Shown: positions 51,949 through 61,233, numbered from the stretch's first letter. The stretch: DNA of 64,000 bases from Deltaproteobacteria bacterium (GCA_016704445.1 JADJAE010000011.1:124001-188000); one strand, 5' to 3'. Numbers and translations are program-made. Notes: a model not told the origin generated them from the sequence alone.

Positions 51949-53292
51949 ATGGGACTGATCGACAGCGCGAAGAACTTCCTGCAGAGCGATGTGGTGAAGA
52001 ACGGCGTCCGCGAGATGATGATCGCGCGCCCGGAGGACAACAACGATCTGATCTGGAAGCACCCCGATCAGACGATCCCGATGTTCGCGCAGTGCACCGT
52101 GCGCGCGGACGAGTGGGGCGTCTTCTCCAAGGAGGGCCGGCCCGTGGGCACGCTCGACGCGGGGCGCTGCACGCTGTCGACGGCGAACATCCCGTTCCTC
52201 TCGAACTTCATCGACCAGTACACGGGCGGCAACTTCCTCATGACGGAGCTTTTCTTCGTCAAGCGAACCCCGTTCCCCAAGAAGTTCGGCGGCACCCTCG
52301 GGAACATGATCGACCCGATGACCAGCATCCGCCTCCGGGCGCGCTGCCACGGTGAGATCCTGCTCCGCGTCGAGAACCCCGAGACCCTGATCTACCAGTA
52401 CTTCGGAATGCGGAAGTACCAGGAGCACGCGGACATCTTCGACTGGTTCGTGAACTCCTTCTTCAACACGGTGAAGAGCACCATCGGCAAGCTCGCCCGC
52501 GAGCAGCGCCGCTCGGTGCTCGACATCATGGACATGCAGGACGAGCTCGCCGCCGCGTGCGTGGCCAACGCCACCGAGCTCGCGCAGGCCGGCATCCGCA
52601 TCGTCAAGGTCACCAAGCTCGAGGTCGACGTCCCCGAGGAGGACGTGAAGCGCTTCGACGAGATGCGCCAGAAGGTCGCCGAGCAGATGGTCGGCCTCCA
52701 GGTCGACGAGATCTCCATCCAGCGCGCCGCGCTCCAGGCGCAGGCCGCCGCGGCCGCCGCGCAGGTCGGCGTCTCGACCGCGCAGTACCAGGCGCAGGCC
52801 GCTCAGTTCGCGCTCGACCAGCGCCGCGCCCAGGACGCTGCCTACGTGCAGATGGCCGGCGGTGACATCGGCCGCCTCGGCCAGTTCGAGGCGATGCGCG
52901 GCGCGGGCGCCGGGCTCGCTCAGGGCGGCGGCAACACCGGGCTCGCGGGCATGGCCGCGCAGGTCGGCGTCGGCGCCTCGCTCGGCTCCAACCTCGCGGG
53001 CGGCGCCCTCGGCGGCCTCGTCGGCGCGGGCGCGGGCGCCCTCGGCGGCGCGATGGCGGCCGGCGCGGTGGCCGGCGGCGCGATGGCGCAGGGACAGGGC
53101 AGCACCGTGACGTGCCCTCACTGCAACGCGCAGGTGCGTCCCGGGAAGTTCTGCGCCGAGTGCGGTGGCAACATCGCCGTGGCCGCGAAGAAGAACTGCA
53201 CCGGCTGCGGCGTCGAGCTGGCCGCGGGCGCGCGCTTCTGCCCGGAGTGCGGCACGCCCTCGGTGCCGCCCGCTGCGCCCGCCCAGCGCTGA
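51949..53292 (+). CDS. SPFH-domain protein with C-terminal double zinc ribbon
   Basis: 447 residues. The first ~260 form an SPFH/stomatin-like domain (VKNGVREMMIARPEDNNDL, MFAQCTVRADEWGVFSKEGR, MTSIRLRARCHGEILLRVENP). An Ala/Gln-rich helical stretch and a Gly/Ala-rich segment follow, then two C-x-x-C zinc ribbons: CPHCNAQVRPGKFCAECGG and CTGCGVELAAGARFCPECG. This layout matches the 'virion core protein' family found in many bacteria, thought to be a membrane-associated scaffold. No N-terminal signal or transmembrane helix is evident. A strong hairpin follows the stop. Confidence 0.85.
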   Translation: MGLIDSAKNFLQSDVVKNGVREMMIARPEDNNDLIWKHPDQTIPMFAQCTVRADEWGVFSKEGRPVGTLDAGRCTLSTANIPFLSNFIDQYTGGNFLMTELFFVKRTPFPKKFGGTLGNMIDPMTSIRLRARCHGEILLRVENPETLIYQYFGMRKYQEHADIFDWFVNSFFNTVKSTIGKLAREQRRSVLDIMDMQDELAAACVANATELAQAGIRIVKVTKLEVDVPEEDVKRFDEMRQKVAEQMVGLQVDEISIQRAALQAQAAAAAAQVGVSTAQYQAQAAQFALDQRRAQDAAYVQMAGGDIGRLGQFEAMRGAGAGLAQGGGNTGLAGMAAQVGVGASLGSNLAGGALGGLVGAGAGALGGAMAAGAVAGGAMAQGQGSTVTCPHCNAQVRPGKFCAECGGNIAVAAKKNCTGCGVELAAGARFCPECGTPSVPPAAPAQR

Positions 53293-53311
53293 TCGCCCAT
53301 CCGCCCGGTAA

Positions 53312-53336
53312 CGGCGCCTCCGACCGCGAGGCGCCG
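53312..53336. terminator. Strong bidirectional hairpin between convergent SPFH and barrel genes
   Basis: CGGCGCCTC at 53312-53320 pairs perfectly with GAGGCGCCG at 53328-53336 across a 7-base loop. It sits in the 63-base convergent gap, 20 bases from each stop, an ideal place for a shared terminator. No T-tract follows. Confidence 0.6.
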
Positions 53337-53355
53337 CTCCCCCCGATCCTCCGAA

Positions 53356-54183
53356 TCAGAACTCCATCGCGAGGCCGACGTTCCAGGTCTCGGTGCCGAG
53401 GCGAAGCTGCGGCCGCGCGCCGAGGCCGCTCAGGTCGGAGCGCACGTACTCGGCGAACACGTAGCTGTGGTTGACGCCCATCTGCTGGTCCCAGGCGCGC
53501 TGCACGGCGGGCTCGAAGACGTCGAGGCGGAGCATCAGCCCGGCCGCGAAGTGGGTGCCCAGGGTGCCTCCGGTGGCGGCCTGCCCGAGGTCCGAGTCGC
53601 TGGCGGTGGCACCGGGTGAGAGCGTGAGAGAACGGCGGGAGAGGGTGTCGCCGTTGGTAATCCACCAGTAGGCATACCCGACCCCGTATTTCACATACGG
53701 AACCAGGGGGATCACCGTGCGGCGCGAGAGCACGTCGATGCGAATCACCGCGACGGCGTAGCCCGGAATCACCTGCAGGGACGTCTGCTGACCGTCCGAC
53801 GGTCGCTCCCAGCTCGCCGCGGCGGGCATGGGGTTCTGCGTCAGCGGGGCGATCGCCGAGGCGGACGTGTAGCCGACCCCGACCCCGAGGCCCAGCGAGC
53901 CGATCGGGTTGATGCGGAGAAACTGCCAGTCGATTTCCGCCGAGAGCAGAAGTCGATCGGTGGTGCCGAACATGTCGGCGAAGGGCGTCGCGCGGCCGTC
54001 GAACTCCGAGTCGACCGCGGGGTACCAGGGCCCGCCCCGGAGCTCGACGAGGAAGTTCTGCGTCGACTCGTGGCGGCTGCGCGAGCAGTCGGGCCCGAAG
54101 AGCTCGAAGGTCTGCGCCCCGGCGATCGACGGCGCCGAGCCGGCAAGAAGACCCGCGACCGCACATGCCCACCAGCGACTCAT
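53356..54183 (-). CDS. MXAN_2562-family outer-membrane beta-barrel protein
   Basis: 275 residues with signal peptide ACAVAGLLAGSAPSIAGAQ. The mature part alternates amphipathic strands: FLVELRGGPWYPAVDSEFDG, ATPFADMFGTTDRLLLSAEIDW, LGLGVGVGYTSAS, VIPGYAVAVIRIDVLSRRT, VPLVPYVKYGVGYAYWWITNG and a terminal NVGLAMEF ending in Phe. The 'GPYxPxVDSEF' and 'PLVPYVKxGxGYxxWW' patterns are those of the MXAN_2562 family in myxobacteria. The ATG at 54183 has AGGAGG four bases upstream and overlaps the stop of the upstream sorting-signal protein, so the two are coupled. Confidence 0.82.
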   Translation of the reverse strand: MSRWWACAVAGLLAGSAPSIAGAQTFELFGPDCSRSRHESTQNFLVELRGGPWYPAVDSEFDGRATPFADMFGTTDRLLLSAEIDWQFLRINPIGSLGLGVGVGYTSASAIAPLTQNPMPAAASWERPSDGQQTSLQVIPGYAVAVIRIDVLSRRTVIPLVPYVKYGVGYAYWWITNGDTLSRRSLTLSPGATASDSDLGQAATGGTLGTHFAAGLMLRLDVFEPAVQRAWDQQMGVNHSYVFAEYVRSDLSGLGARPQLRLGTETWNVGLAMEF

Positions 54184-55337
54184 CGGGTCCTCCTGCGCCG
54201 CGCCCAGAGCGCGACGCCCAACGCCACACCGATCCACGCGCCGGCACCGCCGACGCGACCCACCCCGACGCCGCACGCCCCAGGGCGCGCCTGGCCACCC
54301 GCAGCGCGGTAGGCCTCCCAGAAATCCGTGATCGGCACCGGGGTCACACAGTTGCCCGCCACCGAGATGGTGCTGCGGTTGCCGGCGAGGTCCTGCGCCA
54401 CCACCGCCATCCGGTAGCCGCGCCCGTTGGTGAGGCCCTGCGCCACGCCCCGGTTCGCGGTCGCGCCGATCAGGTCGCTGCATCGGTAGCGGGCGAAGGC
54501 CTCGCTGTCGTTGGGGTCGATGGTCGAGAGCGCGGAGGAGCCGCAGGTGCCGCCGACGCCGTCCCCCTCCTCCTCGTCGCCGTCGAGCACCGCCGAGGCA
54601 TCGCTCAAGCCGCCGTCCGTGGCCGCCGATCCAGGGGGCGGGTCGCAGAGCAGCCAGTACCCCTGGAGGTCGGGCGGAGCGGCGGTGGTGGTACCTCCGT
54701 CCGCCGTCGTGGAGAGCGATCCGGGGTAGGTCCACGAGACCACCGCGACCCCCTCGCCCGGGCCCGCGACGACGTCCGTCGGGGCGTCCGGAGGGGTCAC
54801 GTCATACGAGATAGGGTATGTCCCGATGACGTTGGAGTCCGACGGGGGGAAGGCCAGCACCGCGAGGTAGTTGGTGTTGGAGGTCCCCTGGGTGGTGCCC
54901 GGGGTCACGCAGTTGCCGCCCTCGGGGTCGATCAGGTAACGGCTCTGGATGCGCACCGTGTAGCTGAGCGGCGTCGTCGGGTTGGTGAAGGTCAGCGACG
55001 GCGTCTGGCGGATGGGCCAGCAGCGGGGCGTGCCCGACGTCACCGGCGCGCGAGCGTTGGCCATCGCGCAGGCCATGGCGTCGGCGCCGATGAAGTACTG
55101 GAGCGAGGTGGTGGTCATCCCGCCAGGGTTGGCGGAGTAGTTGATCGTGAAGGTCCACTCCTCGCCCTCGCAGTCGCGCCGACCGATGGGCGAGGTGGTG
55201 TTGAGCGAGCCCTGCACGCCGCCCGGATCTCGCGTTCGGGGCGAGCCCGACCGGGAGATGTTGGTGAACACCTGGGCGAACCCGGGCGACGAGAGCCCGA
55301 GCACCGCGAGCGCGATCCACACCTGACGACGAAACAT
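54180..55337 (-). CDS. MXAN_2561-family exported protein with MYXO-CTERM-like tail
   Basis: About 385 residues. Signal peptide WIALAVLGLSSPGFAQ, a fibronectin-like region (VTPPDAPTDVVAGPGEGVAVV, SWTYPGSLS) and an Asp/Gly-rich insertion. The C-terminus shows the myxobacterial sorting layout: a Cys in GACGVG near residue 355, one hydrophobic helix (AWIGVALGVALWA) and an Arg cluster. Such tails are processed and lipid-anchored for surface display in Myxococcus (established for the MYXO-CTERM class). The partner beta-barrel gene follows with ATGA overlap, as with MXAN_2561/2562. ATG 55337 is assigned; asd lies about 115 bases upstream. Confidence 0.8.
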   Translation of the reverse strand: MFRRQVWIALAVLGLSSPGFAQVFTNISRSGSPRTRDPGGVQGSLNTTSPIGRRDCEGEEWTFTINYSANPGGMTTTSLQYFIGADAMACAMANARAPVTSGTPRCWPIRQTPSLTFTNPTTPLSYTVRIQSRYLIDPEGGNCVTPGTTQGTSNTNYLAVLAFPPSDSNVIGTYPISYDVTPPDAPTDVVAGPGEGVAVVSWTYPGSLSTTADGGTTTAAPPDLQGYWLLCDPPPGSAATDGGLSDASAVLDGDEEEGDGVGGTCGSSALSTIDPNDSEAFARYRCSDLIGATANRGVAQGLTNGRGYRMAVVAQDLAGNRSTISVAGNCVTPVPITDFWEAYRAAGGQARPGACGVGVGRVGGAGAWIGVALGVALWARRRRTR

Positions 55338-55453
55338 CCCGAAGGCGTGGAGCAAGTCGCGTTCCTCCGGACCCGAGGCACGATCGGCGGGAATCGCCGC
55401 AGATTCGGGCACTTTGCGTCCCTCGACGCGCTGCCAGGATGTCACGCGGACCG

Positions 55454-56479
55454 TCATGCCCTGGTCGAAGGCGTCACACCGAAGGCGCGCTCCGCGATCT
55501 GCACGGCGTTGAGCGCGGCGCCCTTGCGGAGGTTGTCGCCGACGACCCAGAGCGAGAGCGCGTTCGGGTCGTCGAGGTCCTGCCGGACGCGGCCCACGGC
55601 CACGTCGTCGGTGCCCGACACCTCCCTCGGCTGCGGGTGCAGCCCAGGGCCGATGCGGTCGTCGACCACCACGCCGGGCGCCGAGCGCAGGCAGGCGATG
55701 GCTTCGGCGCGCGACACGGGCCGACGGAAGCGCGCCCACACGCTCTGCGAGTGCGCGTTGCGCACCGGGACCCGAACGCAGGTCGGCGACATGCGCAGGC
55801 CGCGGAGCTCGAGGATCTTCTTGCTCTCGGCGACGATCTTGAGCTCCTCCTCGGAGAAGCCCGACGGCTCGTGCTTCCAGTCCGCGAGGAGGTTGCCCGC
55901 GAGCACGCCGGGGAGGATCTCCACCGGCGGCACCGTGCCCTCCATCACCGCGCGCTGCTGCCGCTCGAACTCGTCGACCGCGCGCGCGCCTTTGCCCGAG
56001 ATGGCCTGGTACGTGGAGACCACGACGTGCTCGAGGCCCGCGAGGTCGTGCAGCGGCTTGAGGGCCATCAGCATCTGGATCGTGGAGCAGTTGGGGTTGG
56101 CCACGATCGCGCCGCCCGACATCGGGATGCGGTGACCGTTGACCTCCGGCACCACCAGCGGAATGCCGTCGTCCATGCGAAACGCGCTGGAGTTGTCGAC
56201 GACCAGGCAGCCCGCGGCCGCGCCGACGGGGCCCCACTCCCGGGCGATGGACGAGCCCGCCGAGAAGAGCGCCACGGCGGCCCCCTCGAAGACGCTCGCG
56301 GAGGGCGCCTGCAGGGTCAGCGGCTGACCGCGGAAGGTGACGGTGGCGCCCGCCGACCTCGGCGACGCGACGACGCGCAGCCGACGCACGGGGAAGGCGC
56401 GCTGCTCCAGCACGCGGAGCATCTCCTGCCCGACGGCGCCGGTTGCGCCGACGAGCACCACATCCATGGGATCGATCAT
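55454..56479 (-). CDS. asd: Aspartate-semialdehyde dehydrogenase
   Basis: Asd reduces aspartyl phosphate to aspartate semialdehyde for Lys, Met, Thr and diaminopimelate synthesis. The 341-residue product has the NADP loop VLVGATGAVGQEML, the phosphate-binding VVDNSSAFRMDDGIPLVVPEVN, the catalytic Cys in VANPNCSTIQMLMAL, CVRVPVRNAHSQSV (substrate Arg/His region) and the C-terminal WVVGDNLRKGAALNAVQIAE. The start is ATG 56479; ATG 56467 also fits. It lies 75 bases downstream of pnp on the same strand. Confidence 0.95.
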   Translation of the reverse strand: MIDPMDVVLVGATGAVGQEMLRVLEQRAFPVRRLRVVASPRSAGATVTFRGQPLTLQAPSASVFEGAAVALFSAGSSIAREWGPVGAAAGCLVVDNSSAFRMDDGIPLVVPEVNGHRIPMSGGAIVANPNCSTIQMLMALKPLHDLAGLEHVVVSTYQAISGKGARAVDEFERQQRAVMEGTVPPVEILPGVLAGNLLADWKHEPSGFSEEELKIVAESKKILELRGLRMSPTCVRVPVRNAHSQSVWARFRRPVSRAEAIACLRSAPGVVVDDRIGPGLHPQPREVSGTDDVAVGRVRQDLDDPNALSLWVVGDNLRKGAALNAVQIAERAFGVTPSTRA

Positions 56480-56554
56480 GGGGGCTCTCTCTACCGAAGG
56501 TGCCCGCCGCGCACAATCGCGCGACGGGCAATAGGTGACCTGAGGGGGGAACGA

Positions 56555-58758
56555 TCAGCGGCGCGGGCGGTCGCCGCCGCGGGGCGGGCCGCGACGGTCG
56601 CCGCCCGAGCTGCGCGGCGGCTCGTTGTGCGACTTCTCCATCCGCTCCTTGGCGCGCTCGCCCTCCTCGCCCTCGGGGAGCGGGAGCACGGCGCGGCGCG
56701 ACAGGCGGATCTTGCCGGTGCCCTCCTCGATGGAGAGCACCTTGACCTCGACGTCCTGGCCTTCCTTGATGACGTCGGCGACGTTCTCGACGCGGGTGTG
56801 GGCGAGCTCGCTCACGTGCACGAGGCCTTCGGTGCCGGGGAAGATCTCGACGAAGGCCCCGAAGTCGACGATGCGCTTGACGGTGCCCTTGTAGACGGCG
56901 CCGATCTCGGCCTCGGCGGTGAGGCCGCGGATGATGTCGATGGCGCGCTGCACCGCCACGCTGTCGGCGCTGGCGATGTTGACCGTGCCGTCGTCCTCGA
57001 CGTCGATGGCGACGCCGGTCTGGTCGACGATGCCCTTGATGGTCTTGCCGCCGGGGCCGATGACGAGGCGGATCTGGTCGGGTTGACCTTGAGCGTGGTG
57101 ATGCGCGGCGCGTACTTGGAGAGCTCGGTGCGGTGCGTCGGCAGCGTCGCGAGCATGCGCCCGAGGATGTGCAGTCGAGCGTCGCGGGCCTGCTTGAGGG
57201 CCTTCTCCAGGATCTCGCGCGAGAGCCCCTCGATCTTGATGTCCATCTGGATCGCGGTGACGCCCTTGGCGGTGCCGCAGACCTTGAAGTCCATGTCGCC
57301 GAGGTGGTCCTCGTCGCCGAGGATGTCGGTGAGGATGGCGATCTTGTCGCCCTCCTTGATGAGCCCCATCGCGATGCCCGCGACCGGCGCCTTGATCGGG
57401 ACGCCCGCGTCCATGAGGGCGAGCGTGCCGCCGCAGACGGTGGCCATCGAGCTCGACCCGTTGGACTCGGTGATCTCGCTCACGATGCGGATCGTGTACG
57501 GGAACTGCTCCGTTGGCGGGATCATCCGCGCGAGCGCGCGCTCGGCGAGGTTGCCGTGGCCGATCTCGCGGCGGCCGGGGCCGCGCATGGGCTTGGTCTC
57601 GCCGACCGAGTACGGCGGGAAGTTGTAGTGGAGCAGGAAGCGCTTCCACTTCTCGCCGATGAGCCCGTCGATCTTCTGCTCGTCCTGCGCGGTGCCGAGG
57701 GTGCTGGTGACGATCCCCTGGGTCTCGCCGCGGGTGAAGAGCGCGCTTCCGTGCACGCGCGGGAGCAGCCCGACCTCGCAGGCGATGGGCCGCACGGTGG
57801 TGCTGTCGCGGCCGTCGATGCGGATCATCTCGTCGACGATCATCGTGCGCATCACGTTGCCCTGCACCTCGCTGAAGGCCTCCTTCAGCAGCCCCTCCTT
57901 CTCGGGGAACTCGGGCTTGAGCGCCTCGAGCATCTGGGTCTTGAGCGCCTTGAACTTCCCGTAGCGCTCGCCCTTGACGCGGGTGCGCGACGCGTCGCTC
58001 AGGCCCGCGCCCACGACCTCGCGCACGCGGCGGAACATGTCCTCCGTCGGGCGCTTGCCGGCGAAGGCGCGCTTCGGCTTGCCGACCGCCTCGCGGATGC
58101 GCTCCTGGAGCTCGATCACGCCCTGCATGCTGCGGTGGGCGAACATCAGGGCCTCGATGAGCTCGTCCTCGGAGAACTCGTCGGCGGCGCCCTCGACCAT
58201 CACGATGGCGTCGCGGCTGCCCGCGACGATCATGTCGAGGTCGCTCTTGGCCATCTCGTCGAAGGTCGGGTTGGCGACGAGCTTCCCGTCGACGCGGCCG
58301 ACGCGGACGCCCGCGATGGGGCCCGCCCAGGGGATGTCGCTGATGTGCAGCGCGGTGCTGGCGCCGATGAGGGCGAGCACGTCGGTGGTGTGCACCTTGT
58401 CGGCCGAGAGCACCGTCGCGATGATCTGGATGTCGTTGCGGTAGCCGTCCGGGAAGAGCGGCCGGCAGGGCCGGTCGATGAGCCGCGACACGAGGATCTC
58501 CTCGTCGCGCAGGCGCCCCTCGCGCTTGAAGAAGCCGCCCGGGATGCGGCCCGCGGCGAAGGTCTTCTCGACGTAGTCGACCGACAGGGGGAAGAAGTCG
58601 ATGCCCGGGCGCTCGTCGGCGCTCGCGCACGCTGTGACGAGGACGATGGACTCGCCCGCGCTGATGAGCACGGAGCCGTTCGCCTGCTTGGCGATGCGAC
58701 CCGTCTCGATGGTGATGGTGGTGGATCCGACCTCGACGCTCTCACGAATGATCGACAT
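56555..58758 (-). CDS. pnp: Polyribonucleotide nucleotidyltransferase PNPase (single-base frameshift)
   Basis: PNPase degrades RNA 3'-5' by phosphorolysis. Conserved parts in order: first RNase PH domain (IETGRIAKQANGSVLISAGE, FKREGRLRDEEILVSRLIDR), helical linker, second RNase PH domain (GRDSTTVRPIACEVGLLPRV, HGSALFTRGETQGIVTSTLG, GPGRREIGHGNLAERAL), KH domain (LVIGPGGKTIKGIVDQTG) and S1 domain (YKGTVKRIVDFGAFVEIFPG), ending in a basic tail. About 734 residues. The frame breaks near 57078-57083, where a G is missing; restoring it joins TLKVNP to DQIRLVIGPGG. Pnp lies downstream of rpsO, the classical rpsO-pnp order, with a 269-base gap. Confidence 0.94.
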
Positions 58759-59027
58759 GCCCGATGCCTCTGCTCTCGTCGGCCTGAAAGGGACGTGGAA
58801 GAGAACGGCGGGGTCGATCGGGTCGTTCGGTGTCCTCGGTTCCTGGGCGCGCTGCGATGGAGAGCGCGCACACGAAGCGAAGACCGGAGCGACGTGACCG
58901 ATCGAAGTCCTCGGCGGTGACCGGAGCGCGCCGACGTGCGCCCCGCACCGCGGAGGTGGTTCCCCGAATACACCGACGCCCCACCAGCGACGGTGAGGCG
59001 GTGGTTCAGAGGGAGCCCTGGGAGGCT
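58759..59027 (-). other. rpsO-pnp intergenic region, 269 bases
   Basis: The longest gene-free stretch of the window. In many bacteria this region holds an RNase III-cleaved hairpin used by PNPase for autoregulation (established knowledge). I did not find a long perfect hairpin here; only short GC-rich partial repeats are visible. No T-tract terminator is seen after rpsO either, so read-through into pnp is expected. Confidence 0.5.
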
Positions 59028-59297
59028 TTACTTGCGGAGGTTGAGCTCGGCGATGATCTTCCGGTACCCCGCGACGTCCTTGCTCTTGAGGTAGTCGAGG
59101 AGCCGGCGACGCTGGCCGACCATCTTCAGCAGCCCGCGGCGCGAGTGGTGGTCCTTCTTGTGGGTCTCGAAGTGGCCCTGGAGCTGAGAGATGCGCGCCG
59201 AGAGCAGTGCGATCTGCACCTGGGGGGAGCCCGTATCACCCTCGGTCTGGCGGAACTTCTCGATGATTTCGGTCTTGATGGACGTGTGCAGCGACAT
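59028..59297 (-). CDS. rpsO: 30S ribosomal protein S15
   Basis: The 89-residue product has the family length and motifs: EIIEKFRQTEGDTGSPQVQI, ALLSARISQLQGHFETHKKD, HHSRRGLLKMVGQRRRLLDYL and a C-terminal YRKIIAELNLRK. S15 nucleates assembly of the 30S central domain on 16S rRNA. The start ATG 59297 follows AAGGAA at 9 bases. A strong promoter lies 30-60 bases upstream. pnp follows on the same strand. Confidence 0.97.
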   Translation of the reverse strand: MSLHTSIKTEIIEKFRQTEGDTGSPQVQIALLSARISQLQGHFETHKKDHHSRRGLLKMVGQRRRLLDYLKSKDVAGYRKIIAELNLRK

Positions 59298-59329
59298 GTT
59301 GTGCGTTCCTTACTCGAAAACGGGCGCGG

Positions 59330-59357
59330 AGTATCTCCGCTTATGGACTGGTGTCAA
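59330..59357 (-). promoter_or_regulatory. Sigma70-type promoter of rpsO
   Basis: Read on the minus strand, a perfect TTGACA (59357-59352) is followed after 16 bases by GATACT (59335-59330), which keeps the key A and T positions of the -10. It would give a leader of about 25 bases before the rpsO ATG. It is the best promoter match in the window. Confidence 0.7.
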
Positions 59358-59413
59358 TCACCCTCTGATGTGTTAGTGCGTGCGCTCCGAACCCGATGGA
59401 GGTGGTCGGTGGA

Positions 59414-59429
59414 CGTCGAAGCTTCGACG
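59414..59429. promoter_or_regulatory. Perfect 16-bp palindrome upstream of the PpiD-like gene
   Basis: CGTCGAAGCTTCGACG is fully self-complementary, and the flanking GG/CC extend it after one mismatch. It lies 61 bases before the PpiD/SurA-type start in the 193-base gap divergent from rpsO. A dimeric repressor or activator site is the likely explanation; it is not followed by a T-tract. Confidence 0.45.
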
Positions 59430-59490
59430 CCCCGGATACCTCCAACGGTGACCTTAACCGGGCCGAAGCGCCCGACGCGAGCGGTTACCA

Positions 59491-61233
59491 ATGCTGGAAG
59501 GATTCCGTAAGCACTCCAACTCGTTCTTCCTCATCGTGCTGATCGCGTCCGTCGCGACCATCTTCGGTGTGGGGCCAGGCTCGCAGAGCTGCTCCCAGGG
59601 AAGTCTGAAGGTCACCTACGCCGCCAAGGTGCATGGCCGCACGCTCAGCGAGAGCGACTTCGTGGCCGCGGTCGGGATGGTGCCCCGCATCATGCGCGCC
59701 TCGGAGGAGAACCCCGCGGTCGCCGGAGCCATCCGGCAGGGCGCCCTCGACGGCCTCATCGAGCGGGAGCTCCTTGCCCACGAGGCCGAGCGCCTCGGCA
59801 TGCGGGTCACCGAAGAGATGGTCAACGAGGAGTTCCGCAACTGCCGCTTCTACGCCTCCGTGGGCGTCGGGGCCGAGCCCGTGCTCGGGGTGCAGTCGGG
59901 CCGCGTCGAGCTGCCTCCGTCGTCCTGCGGCGGCGTCGGCGACCGCTTCGACTTCCCCCAGTTCGAGCGCGTCGCGCGGCGGCTCTTCCGTCGCACCGTC
60001 GCCGACCTGCGCGAGTCCATGGTGCGCGAGATGCTCGCCCAGCGCATGCGCGACTCGGTGCGCGCCTCGGTGCAGCTCTCCGACGAGGACATGTGGCGCG
60101 ACTACCAGCGCTCGCATGACCAGATGGCGGTGCGCTACCTCCGCTACAACCTGAACTTCTATCGCAACCTGGTGCGCGACGACGACGCGGCGCAGGTCGA
60201 GGCCTGGGCGGGGCAGCACACCGACGAGATCCAGCGGCAGTGGGAGCGGCGGCGCGAGAGCCTGCGCGGCCTGCGCAGGGAGTTCCGCTCGCGGCACATC
60301 CTGGTGAAGTACCCGGAGGGCGCGACGGACGCGCAGAAGGCCGAGGTCCGCGCGCGGGCCGAGGCGATCCGGGCGCAGCTCGTGGCCGGCGGCGACTTCG
60401 TCCGCCTCGCTCGCCTCTACTCCGACGACCCGGGCAACTGGCGCGAGGGCGGCATGCTCCCGTGGACCGCGGTCGAGGGCAGCAACTTCGACGCGGCCTT
60501 CGTGCGCGCCGCCACCGCCCTGCAGCCCAACGGCGTCTCGCCGGTGACCGAGACCCCCTTCGGCGCACACATCATCCAGCTCCTCGCGTTCCGCGAGGGC
60601 GACGTGCCCGAGGCCGAGGCCAAGCGCGACATCGCCCGCACCCTCTTCCGCGAGACCCGCGGCGCCGAGCTCGCCCGCGAGGCCGCCCGCGCCACGCTCG
60701 AGCGCATGCGCACGGCCACCAACCTCGACGAGGTCGGCACCCAGGCGCACGCCGCCGCGCTGCGCGAGTTCTTCCGCGGCGAGGTGCCGGGCCCGGTGAC
60801 CCTCGCGAACAACGTCACGCTCACCCCGGTGGAGCGCACCGACCTCGACGCCCCGACCCTCCAGGACAGCGAGGTGTTCGCCCGCAACGGCTTCGTGGTG
60901 AACGACGTCGAGCGCGCGGAGATGCTCACGTCGATCGCGTTCGGGCTCACCCAGGAGAGCCCCCTCGTCCGCGAGCCCGTGCAGGCCGGGGACGACTGGT
61001 TCCTGATGCGCTTCAAGGACGGGAGCCGCACGGTGGCCACCCGCGAGGAGTTCGGCCGCCAGCGCCAGGAGCTGCTCTCCTCGGTGAACGCCTCGGCCCT
61101 CGCCGCGCGTCAGCGCGACGTGCTCGTGCAGTACGTCACGCACCTCCGCCAGGAGGCCGAGCACGACGGTCAGGTGCGCATCGGCAACTCGCCGCGGCTC
61201 CGCGCCCCCGCCCCCGGTCAGGAAGACAACTGA
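59491..61233 (+). CDS. PpiD/SurA-type periplasmic peptidyl-prolyl isomerase
   Basis: 580 residues. An N-terminal membrane anchor (SFFLIVLIASVATIFGV) leads to a SurA_N-type chaperone region (HGRTLSESDFVAAVGMVPRI, LIERELLAHEAERLGMRVTEE), then a parvulin domain around residues 265-365: FRSRHILVKYPEGATD, FVRLARLYSDDPGNWREGGML, PFGAHIIQLLAFREGDVPEAEAK. A helical C-terminal half includes a second, eroded parvulin-like segment. It assists folding of outer-membrane proteins at the inner-membrane face. The M16 peptidase gene starts 13 bases after its stop. No promoter was identified beyond the palindrome at 59414. Confidence 0.88.
   Translation: MLEGFRKHSNSFFLIVLIASVATIFGVGPGSQSCSQGSLKVTYAAKVHGRTLSESDFVAAVGMVPRIMRASEENPAVAGAIRQGALDGLIERELLAHEAERLGMRVTEEMVNEEFRNCRFYASVGVGAEPVLGVQSGRVELPPSSCGGVGDRFDFPQFERVARRLFRRTVADLRESMVREMLAQRMRDSVRASVQLSDEDMWRDYQRSHDQMAVRYLRYNLNFYRNLVRDDDAAQVEAWAGQHTDEIQRQWERRRESLRGLRREFRSRHILVKYPEGATDAQKAEVRARAEAIRAQLVAGGDFVRLARLYSDDPGNWREGGMLPWTAVEGSNFDAAFVRAATALQPNGVSPVTETPFGAHIIQLLAFREGDVPEAEAKRDIARTLFRETRGAELAREAARATLERMRTATNLDEVGTQAHAAALREFFRGEVPGPVTLANNVTLTPVERTDLDAPTLQDSEVFARNGFVVNDVERAEMLTSIAFGLTQESPLVREPVQAGDDWFLMRFKDGSRTVATREEFGRQRQELLSSVNASALAARQRDVLVQYVTHLRQEAEHDGQVRIGNSPRLRAPAPGQEDN

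Noticed and set aside
57133..58920. Plus-strand open frame antisense to pnp
   Set aside because: No motif; it is the shadow of a well-conserved gene.
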